From positions 1 to 64,000 of the forward strand of contig NZ_JADPVH010000003.1 of the NCBI RefSeq assembly GCF_026932795.1: 64,000 bases of DNA. Reading direction: 5' to 3'. The DNA comes from Paenarthrobacter sp. Z7-10. Lineage in GTDB: Bacteria > Actinomycetota > Actinomycetes > Actinomycetales > Micrococcaceae. Shown piece by piece: positions 25,639-34,144 of this stretch (position 1 is the stretch's first letter; each line of letters begins with the position of its first letter). Both the position numbers and the translations under genes were made by a program. The notes beneath the pieces are model-generated. The model searched no databases. It was not told the origin of the DNA and saw only the letters and a list, made by a program, of their open reading frames with translations.

Positions 25639-27009
25639 ATGACCACTTCACGGGCCACGGGACTCGCCACCACCGCCTTGAGCCTTGGCACGGCACTGAA
25701 TCCACTGAACTCATCCATGATCGCCGTGGCCCTGGTGGTGCTGCGCGGCGATTTCCATTTGGATGTGGCCACAGTCACCTGGGTCATCACGGCTTTCTAC
25801 CTGGCCTCCGCTGCCGCCCAGCCCCTGATGGGGCGGTTGGCGGACCGGTTTGGCCCCAGGCGTCTGTTCAGTTTCGGCATGGTGCTGGTGGGCGTGACCT
25901 GTGCGCTGGCTCCGTTCTCCGCCAATTTCACCCTGGTCTGCATAGCCCGGGTCTTCATGGCGGTGGGAACGGCGACTGCGTTCCCCAGTGCGGTGGTGAT
26001 GGTCTCCGTCTTGTGCCGACAGGCCGGCATCAGCCCCGTCCGTCCGCTCGGACATATTCAAATGGCCAATACCGCCGGCGCTGCCATCGGCCCCGTCGTC
26101 GGCGGTCTGCTGGTGAGTCTGGTGGGCTGGCAAGCGCTGTTCTACATCAACGTTCCACTGGCCGCCGCCGCGCTGCTGGCCGTCCGCCGTTTCGCTCCGG
26201 CCGACGGCGAACGCGAACGAGGTCCGTTCCGCCAACTGCTGCGCGACTCGGACATACCCGGCATCCTGTCCTTCGTTGGGGCGCTCGTGTTGGTAATGAT
26301 GTCGCTGCTGGATGTGTTGCCAGGACTCCGGTGGCTGCTGCTGGCGGCCGGAACCGCCGTCGCCGGTCTTTTTGCCTGGCGTGAACTGCGGACCCGCACA
26401 CCCTTTCTGAACCTGCGGCTGTTGGGCCGGAACAGACCGCTGCTGCTGGTCTACGTCAGCTTTGCGGTTTTCAATGGCGTTTATTACTTCGCCTTCTTCG
26501 GATTGCCGCAACTTCTGCAACAGTCCGCCGGTTACAGCGCCGGTGTGGTGGGGGTACTGATGCTGCCGCTCGCCGCCGTTTCTGTGGTCGCCACGCCTTT
26601 CGCCGTGCGCGCCATTGACCGTTGGGGTGTGCGCAGGGTGATGATTGCCGGCGTCGTCGCCCTTGGAGTTGCCGCCGGGGTGCTCGGACTGCTGACACTA
26701 TCCGCGGCCATTCCGCTGGTTTTGGGCCTGACCGCGCTGATGGGCATCCCCTACAGCGTGGTCAGCATCGCCTCCAATCAGGGGATGTTCGTGTCGGCAC
26801 GACCGCAGGATCGGGGAGTGGCGGCTGGAATCTTCCAGACTTTCCGCTACCTGGGCGCCATCTCCGCAACAGTGATGATCGGAATCTTCTACGGCAGCGG
26901 CGTGAGCCCGGCCAATTGGGGGCGAATGGTGGTAGTGATGCTGCTGCTGAGCGTTGTCGCCCTGGGGCTGACGCTGCTGTGGCGCCCGGGCCGCGACACG
27001 ACCGAGTAA
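25639..27009 (+). CDS. MFS transporter, DHA2-like
   Basis: A 456-residue protein with 12 or more helices. LNSSMIAVALVVLRGDFHLDVATVTWVITAFYLASAAAQPLMGRLADRFGPRRLF holds the MFS motif A (GRLADRFGPRR). It resembles drug/metabolite exporters of the EmrB/QacA group, but is somewhat short for 14 helices. It starts 50 bases after the HMG-CoA lyase gene on the same strand and could import or export the cluster's substrate or product (inference). Confidence 0.82.
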   Translation: MTTSRATGLATTALSLGTALNPLNSSMIAVALVVLRGDFHLDVATVTWVITAFYLASAAAQPLMGRLADRFGPRRLFSFGMVLVGVTCALAPFSANFTLVCIARVFMAVGTATAFPSAVVMVSVLCRQAGISPVRPLGHIQMANTAGAAIGPVVGGLLVSLVGWQALFYINVPLAAAALLAVRRFAPADGERERGPFRQLLRDSDIPGILSFVGALVLVMMSLLDVLPGLRWLLLAAGTAVAGLFAWRELRTRTPFLNLRLLGRNRPLLLVYVSFAVFNGVYYFAFFGLPQLLQQSAGYSAGVVGVLMLPLAAVSVVATPFAVRAIDRWGVRRVMIAGVVALGVAAGVLGLLTLSAAIPLVLGLTALMGIPYSVVSIASNQGMFVSARPQDRGVAAGIFQTFRYLGAISATVMIGIFYGSGVSPANWGRMVVVMLLLSVVALGLTLLWRPGRDTTE

Positions 27010-27231
27010 GGCCGGATCGCCCGACCCCGCTTTCTTCGGATCGCCCGACCCCTTCGGATCCAGTGAGCGGTTCGTGCGCAATACAGCGCTGAGACGAGCA
27101 TGAAGTGCTCACTGGATGATTTTCCAACATGCCGACCGGAGTTTCCCCTGCGTTCGGCTGTTGTCTGGTTGGATGGGTACTACTGAGAGGGACACTGGAG
27201 GCACCGCTTCCACCCAACCACAAAGGCTGTA

Positions 27232-28173
27232 ATGGAATTCATCGAGGCCGAACACCCCCGGCCACGCCATTTCTTACTACATCTAAGCGATACCCATCTG
27301 GTGGGCGGTTCTGATCCGCTGCACGGAGTGGTTGACAGTGAGGCCCGGCTGCGGCAATTGCTGACAGAGGTCCAGGCCTCAGGAGCCAGACCGGAGGCGG
27401 TCATCCTGACGGGGGACCTGGCGGACAAAGGGGATCCGGCCGCCTATGCCAAGCTCCGGGCCATATTGGAACCGGCCTGCCGCGCCATGGGTGCGGAAAT
27501 CATCTGGGCGATGGGTAACCACGATAATCGGGCGCACTTCCGCGCCGGCCTGCTGGACCAGCCGGCCGACACCACACCGGTGGACCGGACGTACTATCTC
27601 AATGGTCTGCGGATCATCACTCTGGATACCTCGGTGCCGGGCTTCCATCATGGCGAACTCAGCGACGCGCAGCTGGAATGGCTGGCCGGCGAACTGGCCA
27701 CGCCGGCGCCGGACGGGACGATCCTGGCCCTGCACCATCCGCCGGTGCCCAGTGTGCTGGACCTGGCCGTACTGGTGGAGCTGCGGGGACAGCCCGCGCT
27801 GGCGAAGGTGCTGCGCGGATCAGATGTGCGCACCATCCTGGCCGGCCACCTGCATTATTCGACCACGGCAATGTTTGCCGGCATTTTGGTGTCCGTAGCT
27901 TCGGCGGCCTGCTACACCCAGGACCTCAACGTTCCGGTCGGTGGCACACGGGGTCAGGACGGCGCGCAGGCCTTCAATCTGGTGCATGTTTACGAGCACA
28001 CCGTGGTCCATTCGGTAGTTCCATTGGGCAGTGCCCCGACCGTGGGAGAGCAGGTGAGCGCGGCGGAGACTCAGCGGCGGCTGACCGCGGCGGGCATCCA
28101 CATACCCGAAAGCGTCGGGCGTACCGCTGGGGCCAAGACCGAGGCCCGGAATTCGATCGTGACCTCGCGCTGA
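27232..28173 (+). CDS. Metallophosphoesterase, cAMP phosphodiesterase (CpdA) type
   Basis: A 313-residue class III phosphodiesterase. The dinuclear metal site is complete: Asp20-X-His22 (LSDTHL), Asp62 in GDLAD, GNHD at 95-98, HH in ALHHPP and GHLHYS. Class III enzymes such as CpdA hydrolyse 3',5'-cAMP; some use other phosphodiesters. ATG 27232 is preceded by a 222-base gap with short duplicated motifs. Monocistronic. Confidence 0.88.
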   Translation: MEFIEAEHPRPRHFLLHLSDTHLVGGSDPLHGVVDSEARLRQLLTEVQASGARPEAVILTGDLADKGDPAAYAKLRAILEPACRAMGAEIIWAMGNHDNRAHFRAGLLDQPADTTPVDRTYYLNGLRIITLDTSVPGFHHGELSDAQLEWLAGELATPAPDGTILALHHPPVPSVLDLAVLVELRGQPALAKVLRGSDVRTILAGHLHYSTTAMFAGILVSVASAACYTQDLNVPVGGTRGQDGAQAFNLVHVYEHTVVHSVVPLGSAPTVGEQVSAAETQRRLTAAGIHIPESVGRTAGAKTEARNSIVTSR

Positions 28174-28199
28174 ACGGTGACCGCCGCGCTCATCTGGCC

Positions 28200-29054
28200 C
28201 TAAGACTTACGGATCGCGCCGAGTGCCGGAGCGGGGACGGGGAACAGGCTGCGCGGATCCTGCAGCAAGGCCGGAAAACGGAAGGCGGAGCGCTCCAGCA
28301 GGCCGCTGAAATCGACCGGGCGTGTCAGCAAGCCGGGACTGGTTTCCTCGGTGGGACCGGTGATGATGCCGGCCGCGAACCGCAGGCCTCCCTGCAGCGG
28401 AACCGCCACCGTATCGCCCGCCGCCATCGAGGAGATGAACGCTGACACCTGGCGCTGCCACTTCGGCGAGGAGCGTCCATTGGGTGCCAGCCGGGCCAGC
28501 GGAATGTGCTCCAACGTCTCGCCCTCGATGCCATCGGCAGGGTCCAGGTTGCCGGCGTCCCCGGCGTTCCCGGTCGCCATCCGCAGAACCCAGATCCGCT
28601 CCGCTTCGGGGTCTCGGGGCAGGATCACCGTGGGGGGTTCCGGCCAGACATAGTCCAGTACACCGGGATCGTCCGCAAACAGCGGGCCGTAAAATTCCGG
28701 CGCCTTCCGGATCAGGTTGGAGCGGTGGCTGCGATGCACGTCGGGATCGCCCAGCCAGGGCGGCATCACCGCGCCCGGTTCCGACGCCTGTGGTGCGAAT
28801 TCGATGATGTTCCCCTTCGTGCTGTCCGCTCCGCCCCGGTCGGTCCATTCATCGGCCATCGCGACGCCATACAGCGTCAGTGCCGGGATGTGGCCCATCC
28901 ACATCCGAACGGCCGGGTGGGAGCGCCAGCCGTAGTCGGGTATCACCAGGGCACGCAGGATCTGCAGCGTTTCCACCCGTTGCTTGCCCAACCGGCTCCG
29001 GTCCAGCGTCGCGGCTGAGCGGGCGAAATCCGGGTACGGAAGGAAGGTCTGCAC
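28200..29054 (-). CDS. Pyr_excise-domain protein (MSMEG_6728-like)
   Basis: A 284-residue protein whose N-terminal half resembles the pyrimidine-dimer DNA glycosylase (Pyr_excise) family: MQTFLPYPDFARSAATLDRSRLGKQRVETLQIL, then WRSHPAVRMWMGH. In the T4 enzyme the N-terminus provides the catalytic amine, and the segment LDRSRLGKQRVE is conserved. The C-terminal half has no clear assignment. Actinobacterial members are annotated as MSMEG_6728 family with unproven DNA-repair activity. The GTG start is immediately after the TAG of the upstream Stealth gene, so the two are cotranscribed. Confidence 0.75.
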   Translation of the reverse strand: MQTFLPYPDFARSAATLDRSRLGKQRVETLQILRALVIPDYGWRSHPAVRMWMGHIPALTLYGVAMADEWTDRGGADSTKGNIIEFAPQASEPGAVMPPWLGDPDVHRSHRSNLIRKAPEFYGPLFADDPGVLDYVWPEPPTVILPRDPEAERIWVLRMATGNAGDAGNLDPADGIEGETLEHIPLARLAPNGRSSPKWQRQVSAFISSMAAGDTVAVPLQGGLRFAAGIITGPTEETSPGLLTRPVDFSGLLERSAFRFPALLQDPRSLFPVPAPALGAIRKS

Positions 29055-30554
29055 CTACTGTTCCCAGGGCGCCTTCATCGGATAGTACTTCTCCAGGAAG
29101 TCCGTCACCAGCACGGCCCGTTCATCCGCGGCGACCTCCGGGAAGCTGCCATCGTTGAGGCAAAAGAAGTCAACATTCCGTTTGGCCAGCAGCCGGGGAA
29201 GATAGGTCAGGCCCGAGCGCATGGTGGTGTCGATGTAGCGGACCTTAGCATCGGTTTGGGTGACGGCCTGGCCGGTGAGCAGCGCGTAGTAGTGATACAG
29301 CGAGTTGGTTACCGATATATTGTCAGCGGCGCGGAAGGTGCTCGCGGCCGTGGCGGCAAATTCGGCTGGAAACTCCCGTTCCATCTCCAACATCACGCTG
29401 CGGCGCAGCGGCGCGGCGGCATGCTCCAGATGCCGGGTGGTGATCCGGCCAAACCTGTTCCACAGCAGTTTGCGGTTGACCCGCGCCGCATTTTCGAAGC
29501 CGCTTCGCTCTGCGGCGTTCTCACCCAGACCGATCCGGGTATCGGCTTGGATGAACTTGGTGATCCCGCCCGGGGTGTAGAACATATCGGGGCTGACCGG
29601 CCGGCCAAAAAACATGTCGTCATTGGAATACAGAAAGTGCTCGGCCAAGCCCTCAATGTGGTGCAGCTGGCACTCCACCGCCTGTGAATTATGGGTCGGC
29701 AGCACCGACGGGTCCGCGAAGAACTCCTCGCTGCGCACCACTGTCACGGTGGGGTGGTCGGCCAGCCAGGCCGGCACCGGGGAGTCGGTGGCGATAAAAA
29801 TCCGCCGGATCCACGGGGCGTACATATAGATGGAGCGCAGCGCGTACTTGAGTTCGTCGATTTGGCGGAAACGGGCCTCGTTGTCGTCGCCTTCACCGAG
29901 CACGACGCCGGTCTGCCGGGCCAGGCGGGCGGCCTGGTATTCCGGCGAGCTGCCGTCAACCCAACTGAACACCAGATCGATGTCAAAGCGGATGTCCGTG
30001 GCATGGTCGGCGAACATGTTCTCGATGGTGGGCCATTGGTGGCCGTAACGTTCCACCGTACCGCGCACCGCCTCCGCGTTGGGCAGGATGCGCCGGGTCA
30101 GGGAATTCTCCATCGGCAGTACCAGGGTTTCGCCCTCAAAGCTCCACAGTTCCAGCTGGACACCCAGCGACGGACCGTATGCCAGCCCGCCTTCAGGTTC
30201 CACCCGGGGACGGTAAAGCCGCAGGATGCGCGCCTTCCGGTTGCGTGCCAGTTCGCCGTCCGCCACCAGCAGCGAGGACTTTTTCTTTGCGTCGACCGTA
30301 ATCGCGTAGAACGGCTCGTTCACGCAGGCCGCGGCCAACGCCCGGCGCAGTTTTTTGCGCGACTTCCAGTCCACCGCAATCACCGGGCGTTCGTTATTGC
30401 CGCGCACCAGCAGGTAGGTGATCCCCGCATCCTCCAGCGCAGCGCGGATAAACAGCAGATCCTCCACGATGGCCTGGTACGGGGTGCGGTCCAAGTTCCG
30501 AAGTGCATAGCGGCCCTGATACTGAATGACGTCCGGCCGGTTGGTCAGCCGCAC
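29055..30554 (-). CDS. Stealth-family sugar-phosphate transferase
   Basis: A 499-residue Stealth protein, a family that transfers hexose-1-phosphate from UDP-sugars to surface glycans. CR1 is DIDLVFSWVDGSSPEY at 191-206; CR2 spans ARFRQIDELKYALRSIYMYAPWIRRIFIATDS; CR3 is FLYSNDDMFFGRPVSPDMFY; CR4 lies near the C-terminus. The first 180 residues form an N-terminal domain of unknown role (EDAGITYLLVRGNNERPVIAVDW), seen in some actinobacterial members. GTG 30554 is the only standard start; the frame stays open further upstream without a start codon and no clear ribosome site is seen, so the N-terminus is uncertain. Confidence 0.87.
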   Translation of the reverse strand: MRLTNRPDVIQYQGRYALRNLDRTPYQAIVEDLLFIRAALEDAGITYLLVRGNNERPVIAVDWKSRKKLRRALAAACVNEPFYAITVDAKKKSSLLVADGELARNRKARILRLYRPRVEPEGGLAYGPSLGVQLELWSFEGETLVLPMENSLTRRILPNAEAVRGTVERYGHQWPTIENMFADHATDIRFDIDLVFSWVDGSSPEYQAARLARQTGVVLGEGDDNEARFRQIDELKYALRSIYMYAPWIRRIFIATDSPVPAWLADHPTVTVVRSEEFFADPSVLPTHNSQAVECQLHHIEGLAEHFLYSNDDMFFGRPVSPDMFYTPGGITKFIQADTRIGLGENAAERSGFENAARVNRKLLWNRFGRITTRHLEHAAAPLRRSVMLEMEREFPAEFAATAASTFRAADNISVTNSLYHYYALLTGQAVTQTDAKVRYIDTTMRSGLTYLPRLLAKRNVDFFCLNDGSFPEVAADERAVLVTDFLEKYYPMKAPWEQ

Positions 30555-30782
30555 GACGGCGGCAGGGGAGGTCTCTTCAACCAGGTCGCGGTCGTCGCCG
30601 AGGGCAGGGCTGCCGAAATATACGTCGTGCTGGGCGGTTTCGTCCGTAATGGGAATCTCCGTGGCTCTTGTCGATGCAGATAAAGATGCGCGTGTTAGGC
30701 GCGGGTGTTAACTGCATGATAGCCCGGGCACCCCCTGCCTGGTGTCTTCCCCGTGTCCGAATGGCGTGAGAGCATGGCAGAC

Positions 30783-31295
30783 ATGTTGCCTTCCGAGTTG
30801 CTCAGCGATGCCTTTCGCCGGATTTCTGATTCCGTTGTCTCCGTGCTGGACACGTTGGGCCCGGATGACCTCAACCGCAGACCCGGGGGAAGCGGCAATT
30901 CAATCAGCTGGCTGATCTGGCACCTAACCCGTGTGCAGGATGACCACGTGGCGGAAGTTTCCGGACAGGAGCAGGTTTGGACCGCCGGCGGTTTCGTGGA
31001 CCGTTTCGGATTTAGGCTCAGCGTGGCGGATACCGGCTACGGGCACAGTGCCAGCCAGGTTTCCGCCGTCACCGTTGACTCCGGAACATTGCTGCTGGAC
31101 TACCACCGGGCGGTGGCGGACCAGACGCTGGGATTTGTGCGCAGTCTCGGCGCCGCTGATCTGGACCGGATAGTGGATGAGCGGTGGGATCCTCCCGTGA
31201 CATTGGGAGTGCGGCTGATCAGCGTCGTGGGCGATTGCCTGAAACACGCCGGACAGGCTGCCTATATCCGCGGCTTGCCTTCCCCTCCGGTCTGA
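30783..31295 (+). CDS. DinB/DUF664-family protein
   Basis: A four-helix-bundle protein of about 170 residues. The three expected metal-ligand His are visible: SWLIWHLTRVQDDH (first), LLDYHRAV (second region) and DCLKHAGQAAYIRG (third). Related actinobacterial enzymes use mycothiol as thiol cofactor. The start is uncertain: ATG 30783 has GAGAG 10 bases upstream, while ATG 30774 and GTG 30753 are longer. The 3' end overlaps the convergent DUF2254 gene by 34 bases. Confidence 0.8.
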   Translation: MLPSELLSDAFRRISDSVVSVLDTLGPDDLNRRPGGSGNSISWLIWHLTRVQDDHVAEVSGQEQVWTAGGFVDRFGFRLSVADTGYGHSASQVSAVTVDSGTLLLDYHRAVADQTLGFVRSLGAADLDRIVDERWDPPVTLGVRLISVVGDCLKHAGQAAYIRGLPSPPV

Positions 31296-32743
31296 GCGGG
31301 GAGCGGACTGCCTGGCAGCGCACTGGCTGGCAGCGGATTGCCTGGCAGCGCACTATTCGGAGCGAGCGGCGTGGCTCCCTGCGTCGTTTCCGCACCGATG
31401 GTGCGTGCCCAACGGCGGACGACGTCGAGGTGAACCGGCAGTGCAGAATGGTTCAGGTCGGCCAGCAGCGAAACCAGCCGGGCCGGCACCTGCGCGGCGT
31501 CAGATCCATAGTGCCAAACTTCCCCTACGGCCAGGTCGAGGAAGTCCGCGTAACTGTACTGCGGGACGGTCAGACGCAGAACGCCGTCGTCGTCCAGCCA
31601 GCGCCCAGTCGGCAGGTGGCGGCTGCCCAGCTGTCGGAGCAGGTCGTGCAGCACGTCCAGCCCCTGGCAGGCGGTGGTGGGATCGTTCACAGCTGGTGAC
31701 AGTGCCCGTTCAATGATGTCCACCAACTGCCGGAAGCTGAAGGCCAGATCCTGTTCGGTAGTGCGTTCATGGTCTTGCGCGAGGTGCGCGAGGATCTCCG
31801 CTTGAAGTTCGCGCCGCCGGTCCGGATCGGGCCGTTGTGAACCGGGTGCAGGACTGACCGCGAACAAGGTTGCGTTGGCGGGGAGGAAGTCGCCGACCCG
31901 CAGCGTGAGCTTCAGTTCCAAGCTGGCCTCTGCGGCCAGCCGAACGAGCGCTGACTCGTTGACCGACACCACCACTCCGGCCCTGGGCGCGGCAACAGTC
32001 CACGCAGGCCCGGGAGCCGGCTCCGGCTCCGTTTCTTCCGCGACGGTCTCCGGGAGGGCCGGCTCCGTTTCTTCCGCGGTGGCCTGCGGGATGGCCCGCT
32101 CCCGCCCCGTTTCGGGCGCGGCAGTCTGTCCGTTGGCCGGCTCTGAGTCCGTTTCGGCCGGATAGCGCCGGTCCAGCGTCGAACGCGCCTCGGCGCCGAT
32201 TTCGGCCAGAATCGTGGAAACCCGGATCATGTTGGAGATCCTGGCAAGGTAGCCGATGAAGAGGCCTACACTGGCGAGTACAAATCCGAAGGCCACGCTC
32301 ACCGCGATCCGCGGGACGAATCCTTCATGCGCGCTGGTCCCCAGCACTGCCCGCTGGACCACCATGGCGAAGACGAAGGTGGCAATGAAGATACCAAGGG
32401 CATAACGGACGGTTCGGTCACGGAGGAAAATGCGCAGCACACGTGGTGAGAACTGGCCGCTGGTCAGCTGGAGCACCACGATGGTGATGGAGAAAACCAG
32501 CCCGGTGAACGAGATCATGGCACCAGTAATGGCGGAAAGGAATGCCCTGGCGGCCTCGGGCGGTCCGGGAAAAAGGAACGACCCCCCGCCCCGGCCTGCA
32601 AGTGAATGATCGAGTGCGGTCAGGCCAATGGCCAGCGCAATGGAGATAACGACGCACGCGGCCGGAACGAGCCAGAATGTTGACTGGACGGTATCCCGGA
32701 GCCGCGACCACGAGGCGTAGCCGATGCGCCCCGGACCGCTCAC
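31262..32743 (-). CDS. DUF2254 membrane protein
   Basis: A 493-residue inner-membrane protein with four N-terminal helices (FWLVPAACVVISIALAIGL; FLSAITGAMISFTGLVFSITIVVLQLTSGQFSPRVL; YALGIFIATFVFAMVV; VAFGFVLASVGLFIGYLARI). The motif LTSGQFSPRVLRxFLRDRxVRYALG is diagnostic. Between the helices and the soluble domain lies a Glu/Thr/Pro-rich duplicated insert (ATAEETEPALPETVAEETEPEPAP). The soluble C-terminal domain is normal (FSFRQLVDIIERALSPAVNDPTTACQGLD). Its tail SALPGNPLPASALPGSPLPA is a tandem duplication. Function unknown. GTG start overlaps the DoxX stop (GTGA). Confidence 0.85.
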   Translation of the reverse strand: MSGPGRIGYASWSRLRDTVQSTFWLVPAACVVISIALAIGLTALDHSLAGRGGGSFLFPGPPEAARAFLSAITGAMISFTGLVFSITIVVLQLTSGQFSPRVLRIFLRDRTVRYALGIFIATFVFAMVVQRAVLGTSAHEGFVPRIAVSVAFGFVLASVGLFIGYLARISNMIRVSTILAEIGAEARSTLDRRYPAETDSEPANGQTAAPETGRERAIPQATAEETEPALPETVAEETEPEPAPGPAWTVAAPRAGVVVSVNESALVRLAAEASLELKLTLRVGDFLPANATLFAVSPAPGSQRPDPDRRRELQAEILAHLAQDHERTTEQDLAFSFRQLVDIIERALSPAVNDPTTACQGLDVLHDLLRQLGSRHLPTGRWLDDDGVLRLTVPQYSYADFLDLAVGEVWHYGSDAAQVPARLVSLLADLNHSALPVHLDVVRRWARTIGAETTQGATPLAPNSALPGNPLPASALPGSPLPAQTGGEGKPRI

Positions 32744-33174
32744 GCGGGGGTGGAAACGGAAGTGGTCTTGTGTTTACGATCCAGAATCAGGGCTGCGGCG
32801 ATGCCGAGCATCCAGACGTCCTTGCTGACCGGGGTGCCCGCCTGTGAGGGGCGGATGCCGTCCGCTTCGGTCAGGGCAGGGGTCTTGAAGTACATCCGCA
32901 ACAGCGAGGCGGAGAACCCGGCCAATACCAGTCCCGCGAGCCGGCTGGGGATAAAAGGGGTGAGCAGCGCTGCGCCGACTGAAATTTCGCCCAGGCTCAG
33001 GAGCTTGCCGAACTGGTCGGCTTCCATGTTCTTTAGTGCCGGGAAGGCATTCGCCGCCATCGACTTCAGGCCCTCGGCGTTGTCGTGGTCCAGATGCAAT
33101 TTGCCGATGCCCGAATTCAGGATAAAGGCTCCGGTGGCCAGGCGCATGGCGGCGTGGCTGAGGTTGATTGGCAT
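32740..33174 (-). CDS. DoxX-like small membrane protein
   Basis: A 144-residue protein with four hydrophobic segments. The N-terminus (AAMRLATGAFILNSGIGKL) and the second-helix region (LGEISVGAALLTPFIPSRLAGLVLAGFSASLLRMYF) fit the DoxX fold. DoxX proteins are linked to redox homeostasis, but the role here is open. ATG 33174 has AAGGAGC 5 bases upstream. Coupled with the DUF2254 gene by a four-base overlap. Confidence 0.72.
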   Translation of the reverse strand: MPINLSHAAMRLATGAFILNSGIGKLHLDHDNAEGLKSMAANAFPALKNMEADQFGKLLSLGEISVGAALLTPFIPSRLAGLVLAGFSASLLRMYFKTPALTEADGIRPSQAGTPVSKDVWMLGIAAALILDRKHKTTSVSTPA

Positions 33175-33241
33175 GGGTGCTCCTTGCGTGATGGATTCCG
33201 GGCGGCTGAATTACCTGCGCGCTTATTCCACCCTACAAAGG

Positions 33242-34093
33242 TTAGCCGCCCAGCACACTGCTTTTCAGTGCGGAACCCGATTCGGAAACCTGCTCTGCTA
33301 TCCACTGCAGGATTTCGGCTCCGGCCAGGACCCCGCCGAGGGCGGTGACATGCAAATTCGCTCCGCGATAGTCAAGTTCCGCCAGTTCCCCGTGCGCCGG
33401 CCGGATGGCAAGGTCGGCGTCATCGAGCATCTGCTGATCCAGCAGCGAGTCACCAGCCGCGATCACCAAAGCCGCGCCGGTCCGCCGTCGTACTTCCGCC
33501 ACTGCCGCCTGCTTGCTCACCGGTTCCGGCACGCAATACAGCTTCCGCCCCTGCAGCGACACCCGCCAGCCGACCGTGCGGCAACGCTGTTCCAGCGCAG
33601 GAACAAATTCCGCGGGCAGTGTTTCGCGATCCACTATGGCGTAGACGAAACGGTCTTCGGCGATGCGCAGGTTGAGAATCCAGGCGCCGAAGGCAGGGTC
33701 GGACAGGAAACCGTGCACCACCGGCAGTGGCGCGCAGTCAGCGGCGGTGCGGCGCGCGATCCGCGACTGCCAGGAAGCATCCGGTTCACCGCGGTACAGC
33801 AGTACGCCTCCGTTGCTCGTGACGGCATACTCCGGCGGTGGTCCCGGCAGCTGCACGCGCCGGTACTGCGCCATGGTTCGGGTGGTCACTGGCACGAAGG
33901 TCGCCTCAGTCGCCAGACTGCGCAGCAGCTGCTGCGCAGTCAGGGTCATAAACGATATCGGAAGGCCTTGGTACAGCTCCACCACCACGAGGGAAGGGGC
34001 CAGCTCGTCCGGGGTCTGCAGCCAGAACGCTTTGGGTGAATAGATCAGGGTACGGTCCAGATCGCAGGCGACGACGACGTGGCCGGCCGTCAT
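33242..34093 (-). CDS. HAD-family phosphatase of the Ter biosynthetic module
   Basis: A 283-residue HAD hydrolase. The nucleophile motif is CDLDRTLIYS (Asp11 and Asp13 by position). The C-terminal acidic motif is AAGDSLLDQQMLDDADLAI, and a Lys precedes it (SKQAAVAEVRRRTG). Cof-like cap region in the middle. HAD phosphatases of this kind recur next to PRTase/StiP and CitE genes in Ter gene clusters, where they are predicted to dephosphorylate a nucleotide-like intermediate. Start ATG 34093 follows AGGAGC. It is the last gene of the Ter operon, 51 bases after the large fusion gene. Confidence 0.82.
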   Translation of the reverse strand: MTAGHVVVACDLDRTLIYSPKAFWLQTPDELAPSLVVVELYQGLPISFMTLTAQQLLRSLATEATFVPVTTRTMAQYRRVQLPGPPPEYAVTSNGGVLLYRGEPDASWQSRIARRTAADCAPLPVVHGFLSDPAFGAWILNLRIAEDRFVYAIVDRETLPAEFVPALEQRCRTVGWRVSLQGRKLYCVPEPVSKQAAVAEVRRRTGAALVIAAGDSLLDQQMLDDADLAIRPAHGELAELDYRGANLHVTALGGVLAGAEILQWIAEQVSESGSALKSSVLGG

Positions 34094-34144
34094 GGCGCGC
34101 TCCTGACGGCGCGACAGCGCGGCGCGAATCTCACGGTGTGCTCC

